A stretch of 64,000 nucleotides of DNA, from positions 118,790-182,789 of the forward strand of contig MNCI01016594.1 in NCBI GenBank assembly GCA_015680685.1, written 5' to 3'. The notes under the pieces are model-generated. The model was not told where the DNA came from and did not search any database. It saw only the letters and a list, made by a program, of their open reading frames with translations. Below are positions 44,601 through 57,389 of this stretch, piece by piece; position 1 is the first letter of the stretch, and every line of letters starts with the position of its first letter. This DNA is from Gnetum montanum (lineage: Eukaryota; Streptophyta; Gnetopsida; Gnetales; Gnetaceae). Made by a program: the position numbers and the translations under genes.

Positions 44601-45126
44601 GTACTTGCAAGAAGTTAAATTAATGAAGTTAGGTAAGGTAATCAAGCCAAAATCTTAAAAGAATTACAATAACCATGTTTACCCTTGTATATAGTACATG
44701 GTGCTAGGTGCTAGGTGGGTTCTTAAATGATGTATGGGCTCTATGTGCCACCATTAGAGTATTGTGAGTATTATACTAACTATACTCTAGCATCATCCAG
44801 ATCTCTGATAGGTAATGTGAAGTTATGGCATCTGTTGGTCTCCTTGCAATCATAGGAAGTGGACTATCAATAATGTATTTGGTAACCAAGCTAGATGCTT
44901 GAGGTAATAAGATCTCCACAACAACCCTGGCTACATCTGTGGACAAGTGTGACCACAACATTACACTGAAATTCCTAAGGAGGTAGTTAAGGAAGTCCCT
45001 AGCCCTAGGCCGAAACCATAATGAGAGCTTTCCAAAAGGCATGTCATGTGGTGGGATGTTGGTCTGAGAATGACCAATATAGCACAAGATACCAATCAAC
45101 TCCACTATGATGAGGATAGGCCTCAA
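41671..45126 (-). pseudogene. antisense multi-exon gene of element 4 (longer version)
   Basis: Reverse strand. Last exon 41,745-41,671 behind acceptor 'gcattgtag'; penultimate exon 42,656-41,833 (824 nt against 818 in element 3) with 'AHYWHVV' and 'VEDWKDHCAWVLE' matching 'YYWTAIKN' and 'IRDWRDYCTSVQE'; previous exon ends at 42,752 with donor GTAAGG; another ends about 42,958 after an acidic run (SEEEEDEEL). Upstream, pieces absent from element 3 are kept: 'IHMHFAFFVGYLKRFLEILV' (about 43,600), 'MDSFTNPNAKESYPLFRSLS' (about 43,790), and an N-terminal part at 44,349-45,126. It is riddled with stops but preserves exon layout, so the gene is older than the split of elements 3 and 4 and originally encoded perhaps 1,000 residues: a globular N-terminal region plus coiled coils. 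Confidence 0.7.
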
Positions 45127-45284
45127 GAAGACCCTACATGAATCAAAGCATAATAATGTTATGACTAATTAAAATTACTTTACAAATTTGAACAAAATAT
45201 CTAGTTAGAGGTGAAATTAGCCTTTGTAAAAGGCTCTAAGTTTTTTATCTAAATTAGCATAAGTAATTCCATAAGAAAACATTA

Positions 45285-45647
45285 TTACAACCTTGGATAA
45301 CCTTCATCATAATTGACTTCATCCATGATGAGCAGAACAAGGAGTTGCAGATGATAGCCCTAGATTCAGTGGAGAAGCAATGTATGTAAGTGCTTGCTCA
45401 AATCAAGAACTATTAAGAGAGGCAAAAGTGGGAGCATCACCATGACTTTACAATGCAGAAGATCAAGGAGGGGGACCTAGTTCTCAAGGTTTCTTGTGAG
45501 CATGCAAAAAAATTCTCAACCAATTGGGAAGGGCCCTTTCTTATCACTAGAGCCTATGGAAATGGAGCATTCAAAATAGACAACATGGATGGAAATGAGC
45601 TGGCCAATTTGGTTAATCATTTCTATCTAAAGCCATACTACATGTAG
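45285..45647 (+). pseudogene. element 4 integrase C-terminus
   Basis: 'LQMIALDSVEKQCM', 'MQKIKEGDLVLKVSCEHAKK', 'FSTNWEGPFLITRAYGNGAF' and 'HFYLKPYYM' then TAG, collinear with the end of the element 3 integrase. All catalytic-core sequence is gone, more than in element 3. The C-terminal module is retained in both, perhaps because it overlaps sequences needed in cis. Confidence 0.75.
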
Positions 45648-45684
45648 CCAACATCATCAATAAGTGAGCCTACTTTCAATGATT

Positions 45685-45896
45685 TTCTACGACCTTAAAT
45701 TGGCAACATGACCTACCAAGTTCTTAAATTGGTACCATGGCCCACCACAACCTTAAACTAGCAACTTTTCTAACCTAGATAGCCTAATTCTCATGTGGCA
45801 TGTATGCATTCTAGTGTTGTAATATGCAATGGTGTTTTTTATTCTTTATTCGTGCCTCTTGGATCAATCCTCTAGGCACCAACAAAGAAGAGTCAT
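45685..45896 (+). repeat. decayed short repeats and polypurine tract of element 4
   Basis: 'ctacgaccttaaattggcaa', 'gttcttaaattggtacc', 'aaccttaaactagcaac' correspond to the minisatellite of element 3, and 'aacaaagaagagtcat' ends at 45,896 as the PPT before TGAAACACC. Confidence 0.6.
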
Positions 45897-47596
45897 TGAA
45901 ACACCACAAAAATTTGCATGTTATAGTCAGTCTTCATCATCAAGCTTTCACCTCATAAAACCCAAGTTAAAACTTCATTTTAAATGTGAAAATTGTAATC
46001 CAAAATGGGTAATTTCACATACTTTATATTTTTGAAGCTGAAAAATGCCTCATAAGAGGTTCAAGCCTCATTCCTCAAGTGAAAAAAGTCACCTATTATC
46101 TATATTTGAGATCGGGGTGGGGGTGGAGGTCAAAAATGCCTTTTGGAATGCCAAAAAAGGTAATGTGATGGGTTTTATGGGGGGTATATAGTTTTATACA
46201 CTAGAAACACATACAAGAGGGTAGATCTCACGTACCCCTAATGTGAAATAGCGGGGGTTTTGAAAAATTTTCCTCTTGAATGTGGAGACAAAATGCACAA
46301 CCTACAAACTTCTCCTCCAACCTAGAAACTTTCTTGTCTTAGCCTAGGAAGTTTCCCCCATGGTGGATGTTTCATTCCCAATGTGGAAAATTCAATCCCC
46401 TAGTGTGGAAGCCAAAAATGAAAAAATTCATCACTTCATGCACTTCAACATTGACTAGCCATTTCAACAAGCATGATGGAGAGCTTAGTGTGCAAGATTC
46501 ATCTCTAGCATGGAAGGTGTGCCCTAGTTACTATTTATAGTAAATGGAATGGCCATGGGGGGAAGCACTTACTATGTATAGTAACACTCCAAATTTTGGA
46601 ACCCATCTCACCTAAATTTGGTAGCTAACTTGTAGCAAATTTATATCAAATTTGTAGCCATTTTGTAGTCAATTTGGAGTTGTTTCATAGCCAATTTGTA
46701 ACCATTTTTGTAGCCAAATCATAGCCAATTTATAGCCCCATTTATTGCCCAAATATCCTATAAAAGCCAGCCTTCAACACCATTTACAGGTTTAGCAACG
46801 TTTGGCATACAAGCACCTTGGCAACTCCAATATTTTGAGCAAGGGCAACATTATCAAGAAATTTGTATACAAACAATTTTTCAAAATTCCACACATGGGG
46901 AATTTTCAACCACTTAGGAGCTCTTGCAAGTTCCCATTCTTGCATTCTCTTGAACCCTAGCATGGAAGCATTATGGCCTTGATATTTGGGGGATTTTTGG
47001 TGTTAACAATGCACTNATTGCATTCTCTTGAACCCTAGCATGGAAGCATTATGGCCTTGATATTTGGGGGATTTTTGGTGTTAACAATGCACTTCTAGGA
47101 TCTCCAAATCCCAGTGTGGAGCAATTTGGCATCCAAATTTTCCACCTTTCTCACCCCCTAGCAATGACCCAACTTATAAACCTAAGGTTGTAATAGTGAT
47201 GGAAGGTTTGATAGCATTAGGAGTGGCCTAGCACCTAAATTATGGAGCAAATCACATTGGCTTCAATAGGCTTTGCACTTTTGCATAAGTGAATCACCTC
47301 TTTGCTCATCCAAGCACCATTTGTACACATTTCTCTAACTTATTCATTATTCTTTCTCAATAAAGTTCTAAGTTTTGAGTTTTGTGTTTAAAAATAAATT
47401 TTATGTTCTATGAATTATTTGAATCTATTTATATTCCCACATTTCACATCTCATAAGTCCTTGGTTGATTTACCAAAGTGACCAAGGCATCTCAAATCCC
47501 ATTTTTACTATAGAGGCCTTGGGGATTCAGGGTTGGGCAATTGTTGCACCTAGGATCCTTTATTTTTTCTAGCGATTGAGGTTTTTGTTTGTAACA
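45897..47596 (+). repeat. 3' LTR of element 4
   Basis: TGAAACACCACAAAAATTTG to 'gtttgtaaca'. Inflated by a 76-bp assembly duplication at 46,940-47,093. Confidence 0.8.
46940..47093. other. assembly scar: 76-bp duplicated overlap around a single N
   Basis: 46,940-47,015 and 47,018-47,093 are identical, separated by N 47,016 and one base. The 5' LTR has the segment once (about 37,258-37,335). Two contig ends were abutted without being merged. Confidence 0.85.
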
Positions 47597-48159
47597 GCAA
47601 CCAAGAAAATATTATTTTATATAGGTTAGTTGCTAGATTGGGTTTAGTAAAAAATACTCATCCTAGACCTTACAACATATATTGGTTGTTAAGAGAATTC
47701 TATTAAGAGGTAACAGAGAAATATGTTTTTAAATTTAAGATTGGGTGTTATCATGATGCTTTGAAATGTGATGTAGTACCAATTGATTGTGCTAATATAA
47801 TTCTTAGAAAACCTTGGAATTTTAATAGTGGTGCTCCATTTTATGGGGTAAGAAATGTATGGAATGTAGCTAGACTTGATGGAATCCATGAGTTGATTGT
47901 TATGATAGGTGGACAAGTGAGGCAACAAAGCTCACTTAATGTTTTCTTAATACTTATAGGAGAGAAGGAATACATTAAGGAACACAATGAGATGAACTTT
48001 GATTTTTTTTCTATATCAACTATTTCTTTTAACCATGCTTTTATGTAGGTAGAATTTCTAATGGCTATGCTAGGTTTGAAGGAGCAATTTCTCAATGTGT
48101 AAAAGAGGAAATTGGATGGATTACCACTAATGATAAATTTATAACACCAAATTGACTTC

Positions 48160-48775
48160 ATCTCTCATGCTACCATTCCAAATGAAATAACATATTATAT
48201 GGCACTGAATTAGCAAGAAAAATTGCAAAATCAAGTAGAGGAGTTACTTGCAAATGATTCCATGAAAGAATTCATTTTACCTTGTGTAGTTTCAATAGTA
48301 TTTTTATCAAAGGAGAAAAATGATGAGTGAAAAATTTACATTGATTCAAGGGTAGTGAATAAAATAATAGTGAGATAGATATTTCATATTCTAAGGATGA
48401 ATGATATCCTTGATGATCTTACCATTGTAGAAATTTTTAGCAAAATTGATTTAAAGAATGGATATCATGAAATTTGTATCTACTTAGTAATGTATGGAAG
48501 ATGAATTTAAAAATACCATATGGATTTTTTAATTGGTTTGTTATACTATTTGGGCTTACAAATACACTTGCTACATTCATGAGGTTGATGCTTGATGTAC
48601 TTAAGGATTTGATTGGTAAGTCTTGTATAATCTTATTTAACAAAATTTTAGAGTATAACTCTAGTAAGGAAAAGTACTTGGATTACTTGAGAAAGGTGTG
48701 CCTTAAATTAGAGAAGGCACATTTGATGATCAATGTAAAGAAAAATAATTTCTTCAAGAGGTAGATAGAAGCTAC
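48160..48775 (+). pseudogene. gypsy copy B reverse transcriptase
   Basis: 'KFLAKLI'-like shifts aside, the run 'DLKNGYHEI', 'PYGFFNWFVILFGLTNTLAT', 'FMRLMLDVLKDLIGKSC' and 'LRKVCLKLEKAHLMINVKKN' follows RT order through the fingers, palm and end. The YxDD region reads F-N-K-I (metal ligands lost). It is continuous over the site occupied by the solo LTR in copy A. Confidence 0.7.
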
Positions 48776-48899
48776 CAAGGTGAGAAATATTAGAGATTGT
48801 TTAAATATTGTAGGGGTAAATTGTGATTTTTGGTCAAGGTTGATGGAAAATATGAGGATCTCTAATGGGGAAGTTCAATTATGTGCTAATTTTGTGTAA

Positions 48900-49145
48900 G
48901 TGATGAAGGATTTTCATGCTCAAGTAAAGGAAAATCTTAAGAAGAAGGCTAAAGAAAAAGTCCTCAAGAGGAATGAGAGTAAGCAGAAGCTTAAATTTGC
49001 TATTGGTGATATAGTTTTGGAGCACTTGAAGAAGAAGAGGTTTATAGGTGTCAACTTCTCAAAGTTGAAAGATAAGAAGATGGATCCTTTCAAAATAAAG
49101 GCCAAAATTAATGATAATTCTTTTGAATTTGACTTTAAAAAATGA
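48900..49145 (+). pseudogene. gypsy copy B integrase C-terminal module
   Basis: 82-codon open stretch: 'QVKENLKKKAKEKVLKRNES', 'KLKFAIGDIVLEHLKKKRFI', 'FSKLKDKKMDPFKIKAKIND'. This is the GPF/Y-type C-terminal module (G-D-x-V-x-x-x-L-x-K-x-R-F ... K-x-x-P-F-K-I) of plant gypsy integrases. Confidence 0.75.
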
Positions 49146-49519
49146 TGCAAGTATCTCTTTTGTGCTTAATGTGGTAGATATTATGTGTTACCATGGATTG
49201 GTAGATGATGAAATCATATAGGATAGCATTAATGAGTTGAAGAGGACTATTGACAAGTCCAAGAATTAAATGAAGAGGAAGGTAATCATACTTAAGAGAA
49301 CAAAAGTTTTAAGCACTCATGGAGTGAAGAGGCATGAGTACATGACCCATTAGGAGGATTAAATTTCTGATGATGTTGTATGGATCAATGAGAACAAACT
49401 TGCTAACCAAGAAATCACTTCTACCCCTACTTCCCTATTCACATAAGCTTACTTTTTATAGAGTGGAAGATATATAGGAAAACCTCTTTCAATCCTCTTT
49501 TTCATTCCTACAAGTAGTT

Positions 49520-50283
49520 TTGTAGGTTTTGAACATTGGAAAGACATCTTGGAGGTTCAAGATATGTCTTTCTTAAATTTTGGGCTTTAATAGGAGACCT
49601 TTGACAAGTAGTGCAGACATCTAGGTTATTTTAGAGACATCTCTTACAAATTAAAGACATCTATGATGAGACATTTGTATCTCAGATGAGATGTCTCACA
49701 TGCAATAGAGATATCTTCTAAGTTCTAGATATGTCTCTTCTTAAAGATTGGTGTTTGTAGAAAGATGTCTCTTTGAAAGGTTGATATTTGCAAAAAGATC
49801 TCTCCAAGCCTAGAGACATTTGGTACCATTGAGAAAATTTTTAAGTTGATAGTTCCAAGTTTGGAAATAGTGGAGAAAGATGAGAATAAGATGGAAACAA
49901 CTAATAATCTCTTAGTTGAAAATTGAAAAAGGTTTCTAGAGTTCTTGTCTTGGAATTTTAATAAATATTATTATTGTTTCATGTTTTTAAGAGGAGATAT
50001 AATTAAGTGTGGCATGAAAGGACAGGTATGATATTGCATGTATGTTTTTGGCCTTTGTTTCTCTTGTATGCTTTATGTATTTGGATATTATTTCTATTTT
50101 GAGGAGATCTCATTTATTTGTGCATTTAATTAAGGAAAATTGTTGTATGATTGTAGAGCCTCATGCTTTACAATACCATTGAGTGTGTATGAGTGAATTA
50201 TGTTGTTATGGGTTGTGGAAGAATCAATTTGTAATATTCTTCACATTAATTAAAGGTAGCTAGGTTTTTCTTATATTTTAGCA
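49520..50283 (+). repeat. 3' LTR of gypsy copy B
   Basis: Third copy of the LTR found at 2530-3243 and 7730-8480. Confidence 0.65.
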
Positions 50284-50359
50284 AATTGAATTGTCTTCAT
50301 AATATCTAGATTTGATAGGTATGATTGAAGGGTTTAGAATAAAAGGATTGATCACACTT

Positions 50360-50830
50360 CAAGCTTTATAAGTGAGTGAGTTACTTTCAAATGGTTTTAT
50401 CAAGGAGTCTATTTTCCCATATGTAATATCATTTGTGTTCATACCTAGGAATGATATTGATGAGATAAAGATATTCATTGATTGTAGATCTACTAATATG
50501 ATTACCATTAAGTACAGTTTTTCTATACCTAAAATAGATAACATTCTTGATGCTTTTAATAATTCTAAAGTTTTTTAAAAGATTGATTTAAAGAGTGGTT
50601 ATCATTAAATAATAATTAGATTAGGGAATAAATAGAAAATTACTTTCAAAACTACTAATGGATTATACGAGTGGTTAGTCATGCCATTTAGGCTAACCAA
50701 TGCTTCTACCACTTTTATGAGATTAATTCATGATGTCATGGGGGAGCTAATTAGAAAATAGTGCATTGTATTTTTTGTTGATATTCTTGTGTATTGTGAT
50801 AATAAAGATGAACATGTGCATGTTGAAGGT
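50360..50830 (+). pseudogene. second gypsy RT fragment, copy B
   Basis: 'SELLSNGFIKESIFPYVISF', 'IFIDCRSTNMITIKYSFSIP', 'LYEWLVMPFRLTNASTTFMR' and 'YCDNKDEHVHV'. The better preserved partner of 8560-9060, same borders with the LTR on the left and copia LTR on the right. Confidence 0.75.
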
Positions 50831-50859
50831 TTATGTAGTGGGATAAGGTTCTTATGATG

Positions 50860-52090
50860 TTGTAATGGTAGATATTTAGCTTCTAACTCCTCTGGAAAAG
50901 TCAAAATAATTTAATCACTAATCTAGAAGATGTTGTGCTATTACAACACAAGTCATGGTATTTGATCATGAGCATGGTGATGCTAAAAAAAGAAACAAAT
51001 TAAAAAATATGAATATCTTAAGTCATGGTATTTTAACAAAATTCATGGTCTATGACCTAGAGTGGACTATGAGCCATGATCAAAATAGAAGGATTATTGG
51101 AGTAGATTGTGGTAGCCAAGAATGAGACCACAAGTGGGCAATAAGTCATTGTACTTGACTATAAGGAAAGAATGAGTCATGGTATTAACCACAAGTAAAG
51201 CATGATTTGTGATATTCAATCATAAGAAGAATATGAATCATGGTGATTAACCATAAGTGTACCATGATTTTTGGTAAGATTGTGGTTTGGTAAATAATCT
51301 ACCATAAGTCATGGTGATGTTAGTAGTAAAATAATGATGAACTTAGGCTGATTTCTAAGAAAAGATTATGAGCTGTGGATCTTCAAAGATTATGAGGATG
51401 AAATTTAGGCCTCCATGGGCATCAAACTAATAAAAAATACTAAAAATGATACTAAAACAATATTTTTATATCATTTCTAGTCACCCTTAAAGACTATGAA
51501 AAATTTTGAACCTACGAAACTTTAAGAACTGAGAACTAGATTGAATAGATTAAAAACATGAGAAATCAATTGTAATCTTGTAAATATGTAAGAAATGAGA
51601 ATAATTTGTGATCATGTGAAAGATTTGTCAACATGAGAATAAATTGTGATTTAGTGAGGGTAAATGGAATTACCAAAATATGAGCATGAGAATAAGAAAG
51701 AGAAAAATGTTGTTGAGAGACTTCAATAAAATAAAAATGAAAAGAATACATACTAAATTTTAAAATGATAACATATTTCTCTTATGAAATTTTAGTAGCA
51801 GATGAGCATCATTTAAATAAATTTGATGGAGTGGACATGCAAGGCCACCATCACTCTCATCACTAGTCCACTATCTTTGCATGCTTTTATATGTCTGTAC
51901 TCCTTCAAGGCTCTAACCCACTTCTAGAATATTTCACATCACTAGCCACAAATCTACTACTTGGTGCATATGCAAATGGTTGTTCACATTTTTTTTTCCA
52001 AAGATTATTTTTGAAAAATGAAAAACTCCTATGTGAATAAACGTAGATGGACATACAAGATACATAACCTATGATCTTGAACAATGAACA
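50860..52090 (-). repeat. 3' LTR of copia element, copy B
   Basis: Same non-coding segment as 9061-10,290, with 'atggtgattaaccat' motifs and a decayed TATA region near 51,810. Confidence 0.5.
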
Positions 52091-52199
52091 AGGAACATAT
52101 GATTATGTTAGACAATCTTCAATAATCCATCCTTAGTATGCAATGTGGGGAGTGCTCTTGATCTTCAATCATGCTAATGATCTTTAGTAGATAATCAAC

Positions 52200-55120
52200 T
52201 ATGAAACCCTAAAGTAACTTGGTGAATAAATCAACAACTTGATCTTAAGTTGAGACATGCTTGGATAAGATATTTCCCTCTAGTTTAGCTTTGATGAAAT
52301 AGAACTTGATGTCAATATGCATAAATATTTTGTAAATGACATGCTTCTTGGAAAGGTATATTGCTATCATGTTGTTAATGTAGATGTAAATGGGAAAAGT
52401 GACATGAAAGCCTAATTGAGTTATAAGCTTTTTCAACCAAAGAATGTGTTGAGCACAATCAACCATAACCATGTATTACACTTCACAAGATGAGAGTGAT
52501 ATTGATGTTTGCTTCTTATTTTCCCAATGAATAGGATTAGTCCCATGAAAGATGATGCTATCACTTGTATACTTTCTTTCTTCTTCATCTCTTTACTAAT
52601 TAATATCACTACATGCATGGAAGTTACCATAACATTTTACAAATTTTAAGAGATATTCAAGGATGATCTTAACATACTTTATTATATGTTTCAAGGAATT
52701 CATATGTACTTCCATTAGAACATTCGTGAATCTTGATAAGTAGGAGGTTAAAAACTCTAGATTAGAGTGGCAAAGAAATTTCATGGAAACAATCATGGGT
52801 CTATAAATAGAGGTCTTAACAAATGTATTATCTTCTTTTCTTTTTGAGTTTACAATGTGAAGGAAGACAAGTGGTTGCTACCCTTGCATCATTCCAGCCA
52901 TATTTTTCAACTATGGCTTCAAAAAATTTACAATGATGCATCTTGATTCATCCTTCATCTTGACCTACTTGAACCCATAGAAAATATTTTAGGATTTCAA
53001 GGTCCTTCATCTCAAGCTTATTCTTCATGTATTTCCTAAATTATAAAATTAACTTTCTAGAACTTGATATTAATAATGCATCATTAACATAAAATAAATC
53101 ATAATTAAATGAGAATCAATATTATTAAAATATAGAGTAAGCTCAAACATACAAGCCCTATAGTCATTATTAAGAAAGAATTAATTGATTCTATGAAATC
53201 AAGCTCTTGGTGCTTTCTTGAAACCATAGAGGGCTTTATGAAACTTGCAAGCCTTATCCTCTTGTCCTTGAACTTCAAATCCTTCAAGCTAGGAAATGTA
53301 GACCTCCTATTCAAGTGTGCCATTAAAAAAAAGCTAAGTTTACATCCATTTAATATAATATTGCATTGATATGAGTAGCAATATAATGCATCAACTTAAT
53401 AGTTGCAAACATAGTAATAGGGCCAGAAATTTCCTCATAATCTATGTGCTTTCCTTGTTTCAACTTCCAACTAATCTTGATTTATGGATAATAACATTTT
53501 CTCTTTCATTAAACTTAGTTTTAAACACTCATTTACTATCAATTACTTTCTTTCCTTTAGGATTATCTATGAATGACCAAGTATTATTCTTAATTATTAC
53601 ATCATATTTTTTTTTATAGAATTCTTTCATACTTGAACTTAGAGGACTTCTTAGACATGTCATGGCTCATGATTAAGTATTGCATAAATTATAGTGGTTG
53701 TAGCTCCTTTTGAATATTCTCATAAAGTTTGTATCCAACATCTATGAAGAAGGATGATCCTTTTTAAACATTATAATTGATGTGGGATATTTCTTCTTTT
53801 GGACTTTATCTTCATTGCTATAGAAGGACTCAAAACCTATGGTTCTCACATCAAAAATTACACTTCTTGAGGAATACCATCACTTTTCAATTGGATCATA
53901 ACATTTGTACACATTAGACCCTGCATAATAATTAGAAGACACACAGTTCCTACCTATATAAACCAACTTTCCCATAATTAAATTTGATATTTTTACATAA
54001 AAAATACAATCAAAGACTTTAAGATGAGGGAAATTGGATATGTTTCCATACAAAATTTCATAGGAGGTTTTCTCAACATTAGGACAAGTTATCACCTTAT
54101 TCAAAATGTAAGTGGAGATGGTTATCACATCAACCCAAAATGCATTAGGATTATTATCATGCTTAAAAAGGCACCTACTCATTTATTACAACACCACAAT
54201 TTTCCTCTTAAAAATTTCATTACTTTGAGATTCATAGCCATAAGTTTTTGCTTTATCAATGTTATAAATTTCACAAAATACATTAAACATATTAATTACA
54301 AACTCATCCCCTCTATCATTTCTAATACTTTTAATCTTATAGCTAATTTCATTTTTCACTAACTTCTTAAAATTTTAAAAAGCTTCAAATAATTCATCTT
54401 TATTATGCAAAATATAATTCCATGTATATTTTCTAAAATCATCAACTATCACAAAAAATTATTTATCTTTATTTCTTTAGATGGTAGTCATTGGAACTAA
54501 AATATCCATGTGTAGTAACTCTAATGGCTTTAATCTTCTTTCATTGTAAATTGAATGCAGTAAAGCCTTTTAGTTTTCAAACATACATACTTCACATACC
54601 TCTGAAGGCACTTTTAGAAAATTCACTCCAATGTTAGTCTAATTCTTCATTAACTTCTAAAGATTTGAGTAGGAGGCATATCCAAGCCTTCAATGCTAAA
54701 GTCCAGTAGTAGAAAACTTTGAAGAACCTATACCTTCTTCCTTTGAATGAATAGCTCCAAGATAGTAGATTTGATTTTTGATCATGGGAGTGTAAGAAAT
54801 AATATCAAACTCATTGCAAATTACACATTGAATATTACTAAATGAGATCCTATTATCTTTCTTAGACATTTGACCAACAAAGAGAAGAAAATTGGATAAC
54901 TATGGTGCATATAAAACATCATGATCAAGAATGGTAGTGCCATCATTATGTTCAATTAACCACTATCTATGTCTTCAATTTTGCAAAATGTTCCATATCC
55001 AACTTTAATAGACCCAAGATTTTAAGGCTAACATAATAAATAAAACTCTTCTTAGGATTCATATGGTTGGAACAACCACTATCTACAAGGAATATATGAG
55101 AAGTCATTTATCTAGAAGAA
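52200..55120 (-). mobile_element. Ty1/copia pol, copy B (decayed)
   Basis: Collinear with 10,384-13,215: RNase H 'MVMVDCAQHILWLKKLITQL' and 'FMHIDIKFYFIKAKLEG' (52,472-52,245), RT at about 52,900-53,560, integrase 'NPNAFWVDVITISTYILNK' (54,182-53,880), protease near 55,090-54,950. RNase H keeps 'VDCAQHILWLKKL' lost in copy A. The D-N to N-N change is shared. Divergence between the copies shows an old duplication. Confidence 0.8.
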
Positions 55121-56290
55121 AAAAATTAATAGAATTAGCTCTTGTATCTTCATCTAATTCTTTTTATTTGTCTTGGATTAAAGAAGGCTATCCTTGAGCT
55201 TGATTATTGTTGTCTTTTTAGACTACAAGATAATAACTTTTTATTTTTATTATATAATGGGAGTTTATTTTAATAAAATATAGTAAATTTCTAGATTGTT
55301 GGGAAGTTGTAATATTATTTTGGCCCAAATCAATATATATATAATTTTAAAGGCTTTTTTTTTGTCATTGGGACTATATTGTATTATTTTTAGTAAACTT
55401 TGCTCCACTTGTCACATATATATATCCAAGGAATCACTTTGAAATTTTTATAATGGAATACTCAATATATTTTCATCATGAATTTGATTATTTTGTTATC
55501 AATTCATTAATATCATTCATTAGTATTTACTTAATCTTGGAAGTTGAACATTTTGAATTAGGGACACTTACTTTTTCAATCATATCTTGGTTATTTTACA
55601 ACATTTTTCAATGATTCTATATTTATTAGAAAGATATAAAGATAGATACATGTAGCCAAAATTTCAATTCAATATCTATTATAATTTGGGAAGAATTAAC
55701 TCTATAATTTGGTAGATATTTTGAATCCCAAAGTTTTACGAGAATGAATAATGTTCAATGATTAGATTATTTTTCCCTCATCACATAGTGATTTGATGTG
55801 ATAATAGATTTATTTTGAAAGCTAATACCTTGTAAAAATATTTAGTTAAAAGTTTAGCCAGAAAAACTTAACAACATTTGAGTTATCATCTCTCAATGTT
55901 TTACAACTAGAATTTTGCAATTTTTAAAAAATTAGAATGAAAATAACGAACCCTTAGTTCCTAGCTATCTTTTATGCTACTTATTTTTTAAAAAAATTAT
56001 AGATAAATTTCTAAGATTTTCAAAACTATAAAATTTATTAGCTAATTCTTTATGAAGTTAAGATAGCCAAGAAATTCTCTCTCCCTAAAATTATATTAAT
56101 TATTTTCTTGAGATGAGTGTATTTGGATCATTGGCTTGCTTTAGCATCTATATTTACTATGTCCCCTTTTATTGTAGTACTTGCATACTCATTCGATTCT
56201 TGCAATATTGGAAAAATTCAGTGCTAGAAAACAAAAGATTCTTAGTGAAATAGTTTAACCTTAGATCCCACAAGCCTTGAAAAATGGATT
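55121..56290. other. AT-rich DNA shared by both blocks, no ORF
   Basis: Equivalent of 13,340-14,440, without the 46-nt patch. No coding signal. Confidence 0.5.
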
Positions 56291-57200
56291 TGAAGTGCCC
56301 TAGATAGTCTTGCTAATCACCTAGGAACTTAGACTATGTAAACAAATGCAAATAAATTTATTGAAATTTCAAATCTAGCACTAGAGAAAACACAAATGAA
56401 TTGCAAATTTTATTGAAATAATAATGTGATACAAGAAAAATTTATAATGAGTACAGTTTTATGTGCTTATGATGCACAAAGATTTTCATGAAAGAGTCTT
56501 AAAGCTTGATGAAAAGAGTAGAGTGTGTCCTGCAGTCAACTTCACAATCTAGATGCTCCAAAGTTTCACTCCCAAAGCTCTTTTCTCCATCCCTAATACT
56601 AGATCTACTTTATTGGTGGTAGAATGGTTGTTTGACATTTAGCTAATTTCACTACTCTAAGAGTCTCTTTTCTTAGCTAAATGAAAATTTTCCAAAATTC
56701 CTTTAAGTAAGGTCATCTTTGGTTTTTATAGACCCTTTGGGGTTTGGTATGTTCCTGCAAATTTCTACCATGATTGCTATAAATTTCTAATGTTGCAAGC
56801 AATCAATCTTAGACTATTATCAATTTTGATAAGTTTAATTGAATGAATGGCATCATAAATATGTTGTGTTTATCATAAGTATGTTGGCTTCCATAGAAAT
56901 ATGTTGTGTTCATGAAAATATGTTGGCCTCATCAAAGATATGTTAGGTTCCACACTTATACATTGGCCTTGACATAAAAAATTAAAGCCCAATAATTTAT
57001 ATGTTGGCTGCAAGTGGTTCCAACATATAAATTGCTATGACCATCATAAAAACCATGAAAAACCCAAAGTTGATAATTACAAAGGCATTTTTAGCCTTCC
57101 CAAGCCTAGATACATGCCTCATAAAAATTTTTTCACTTGAAAAGGTAGGCAATAACAACTTAGGAAGCCATTTCTAGTCTCAATAAGTTAAGGTATGTGA
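56291..57200 (-). mobile_element. LTR-like segment (reverse strand)
   Basis: A reverse-strand TATA-like 'GGGTCTATAAAAACC' at about 56,735-56,721, followed downstream by a ~200-nt pyrimidine/purine leader, suggests an LTR. 'tatgttggcttcc'-type phrases recur at 56,880-57,020. The first 230 bp align with 14,500-14,720 in copy A. Borders not readable. Confidence 0.35.
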
Positions 57201-57389
57201 AATTGCAACCTATGAATTGCAAAATTCACATTTTAGAATAAGATCTTGCCTCAAGTTTGATGGTGAAGGTTACAATGCTAAGTATTGGGAAAATAAGACA
57301 ACTGTATTTGCCATTATTTTACACCAAATTACAATGCTTTTGGTCATGTGTTGCAACATGAATTTTATTTGTGGTGTTTCCTTAGCCCT

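Larger units (their letters stand above)
36205..47596 (+). mobile_element. element 4: diverged relative of element 3, inserted in gypsy protease
   Basis: 11.4 kb with LTRs 36,205-37,836 and 45,897-47,596. Same plan as element 3: PBS-like site, gag capsid, D-N-G protease, short repeats, long antisense gene, integrase C-terminus, short repeats, PPT, LTR. Copy A of the host gypsy shows the empty site 'gatgagggagaccaagaaaa' (4663-4682): flanks here are 'gggggagac' before and '(g)caaccaagaaaa' after, giving a decayed 5-bp target duplication (gagac / gcaac). It is far older than element 3, with AT-rich composition, many stops and indels. The 5' LTR contains a 37-N gap; the 3' LTR an assembly duplication. 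Confidence 0.85.
47597..50283 (+). mobile_element. gypsy copy B, protease to 3' LTR
   Basis: Resumes at 'caagaaaatatt' exactly where 36,204 stopped. Contains protease end (47,620-48,050), RT (48,160-48,775), IN tail (48,900-49,145) and 3' LTR (about 49,520-50,283). No solo LTR in RT. The RNase H/IN-core deletion is shared with copy A. Confidence 0.75.

Noticed and set aside
47841-48161. Reverse-strand ORF of 106 codons
   Set aside because: Antisense to the gypsy protease/RT linker, which is recognisable on the forward strand in both copies.
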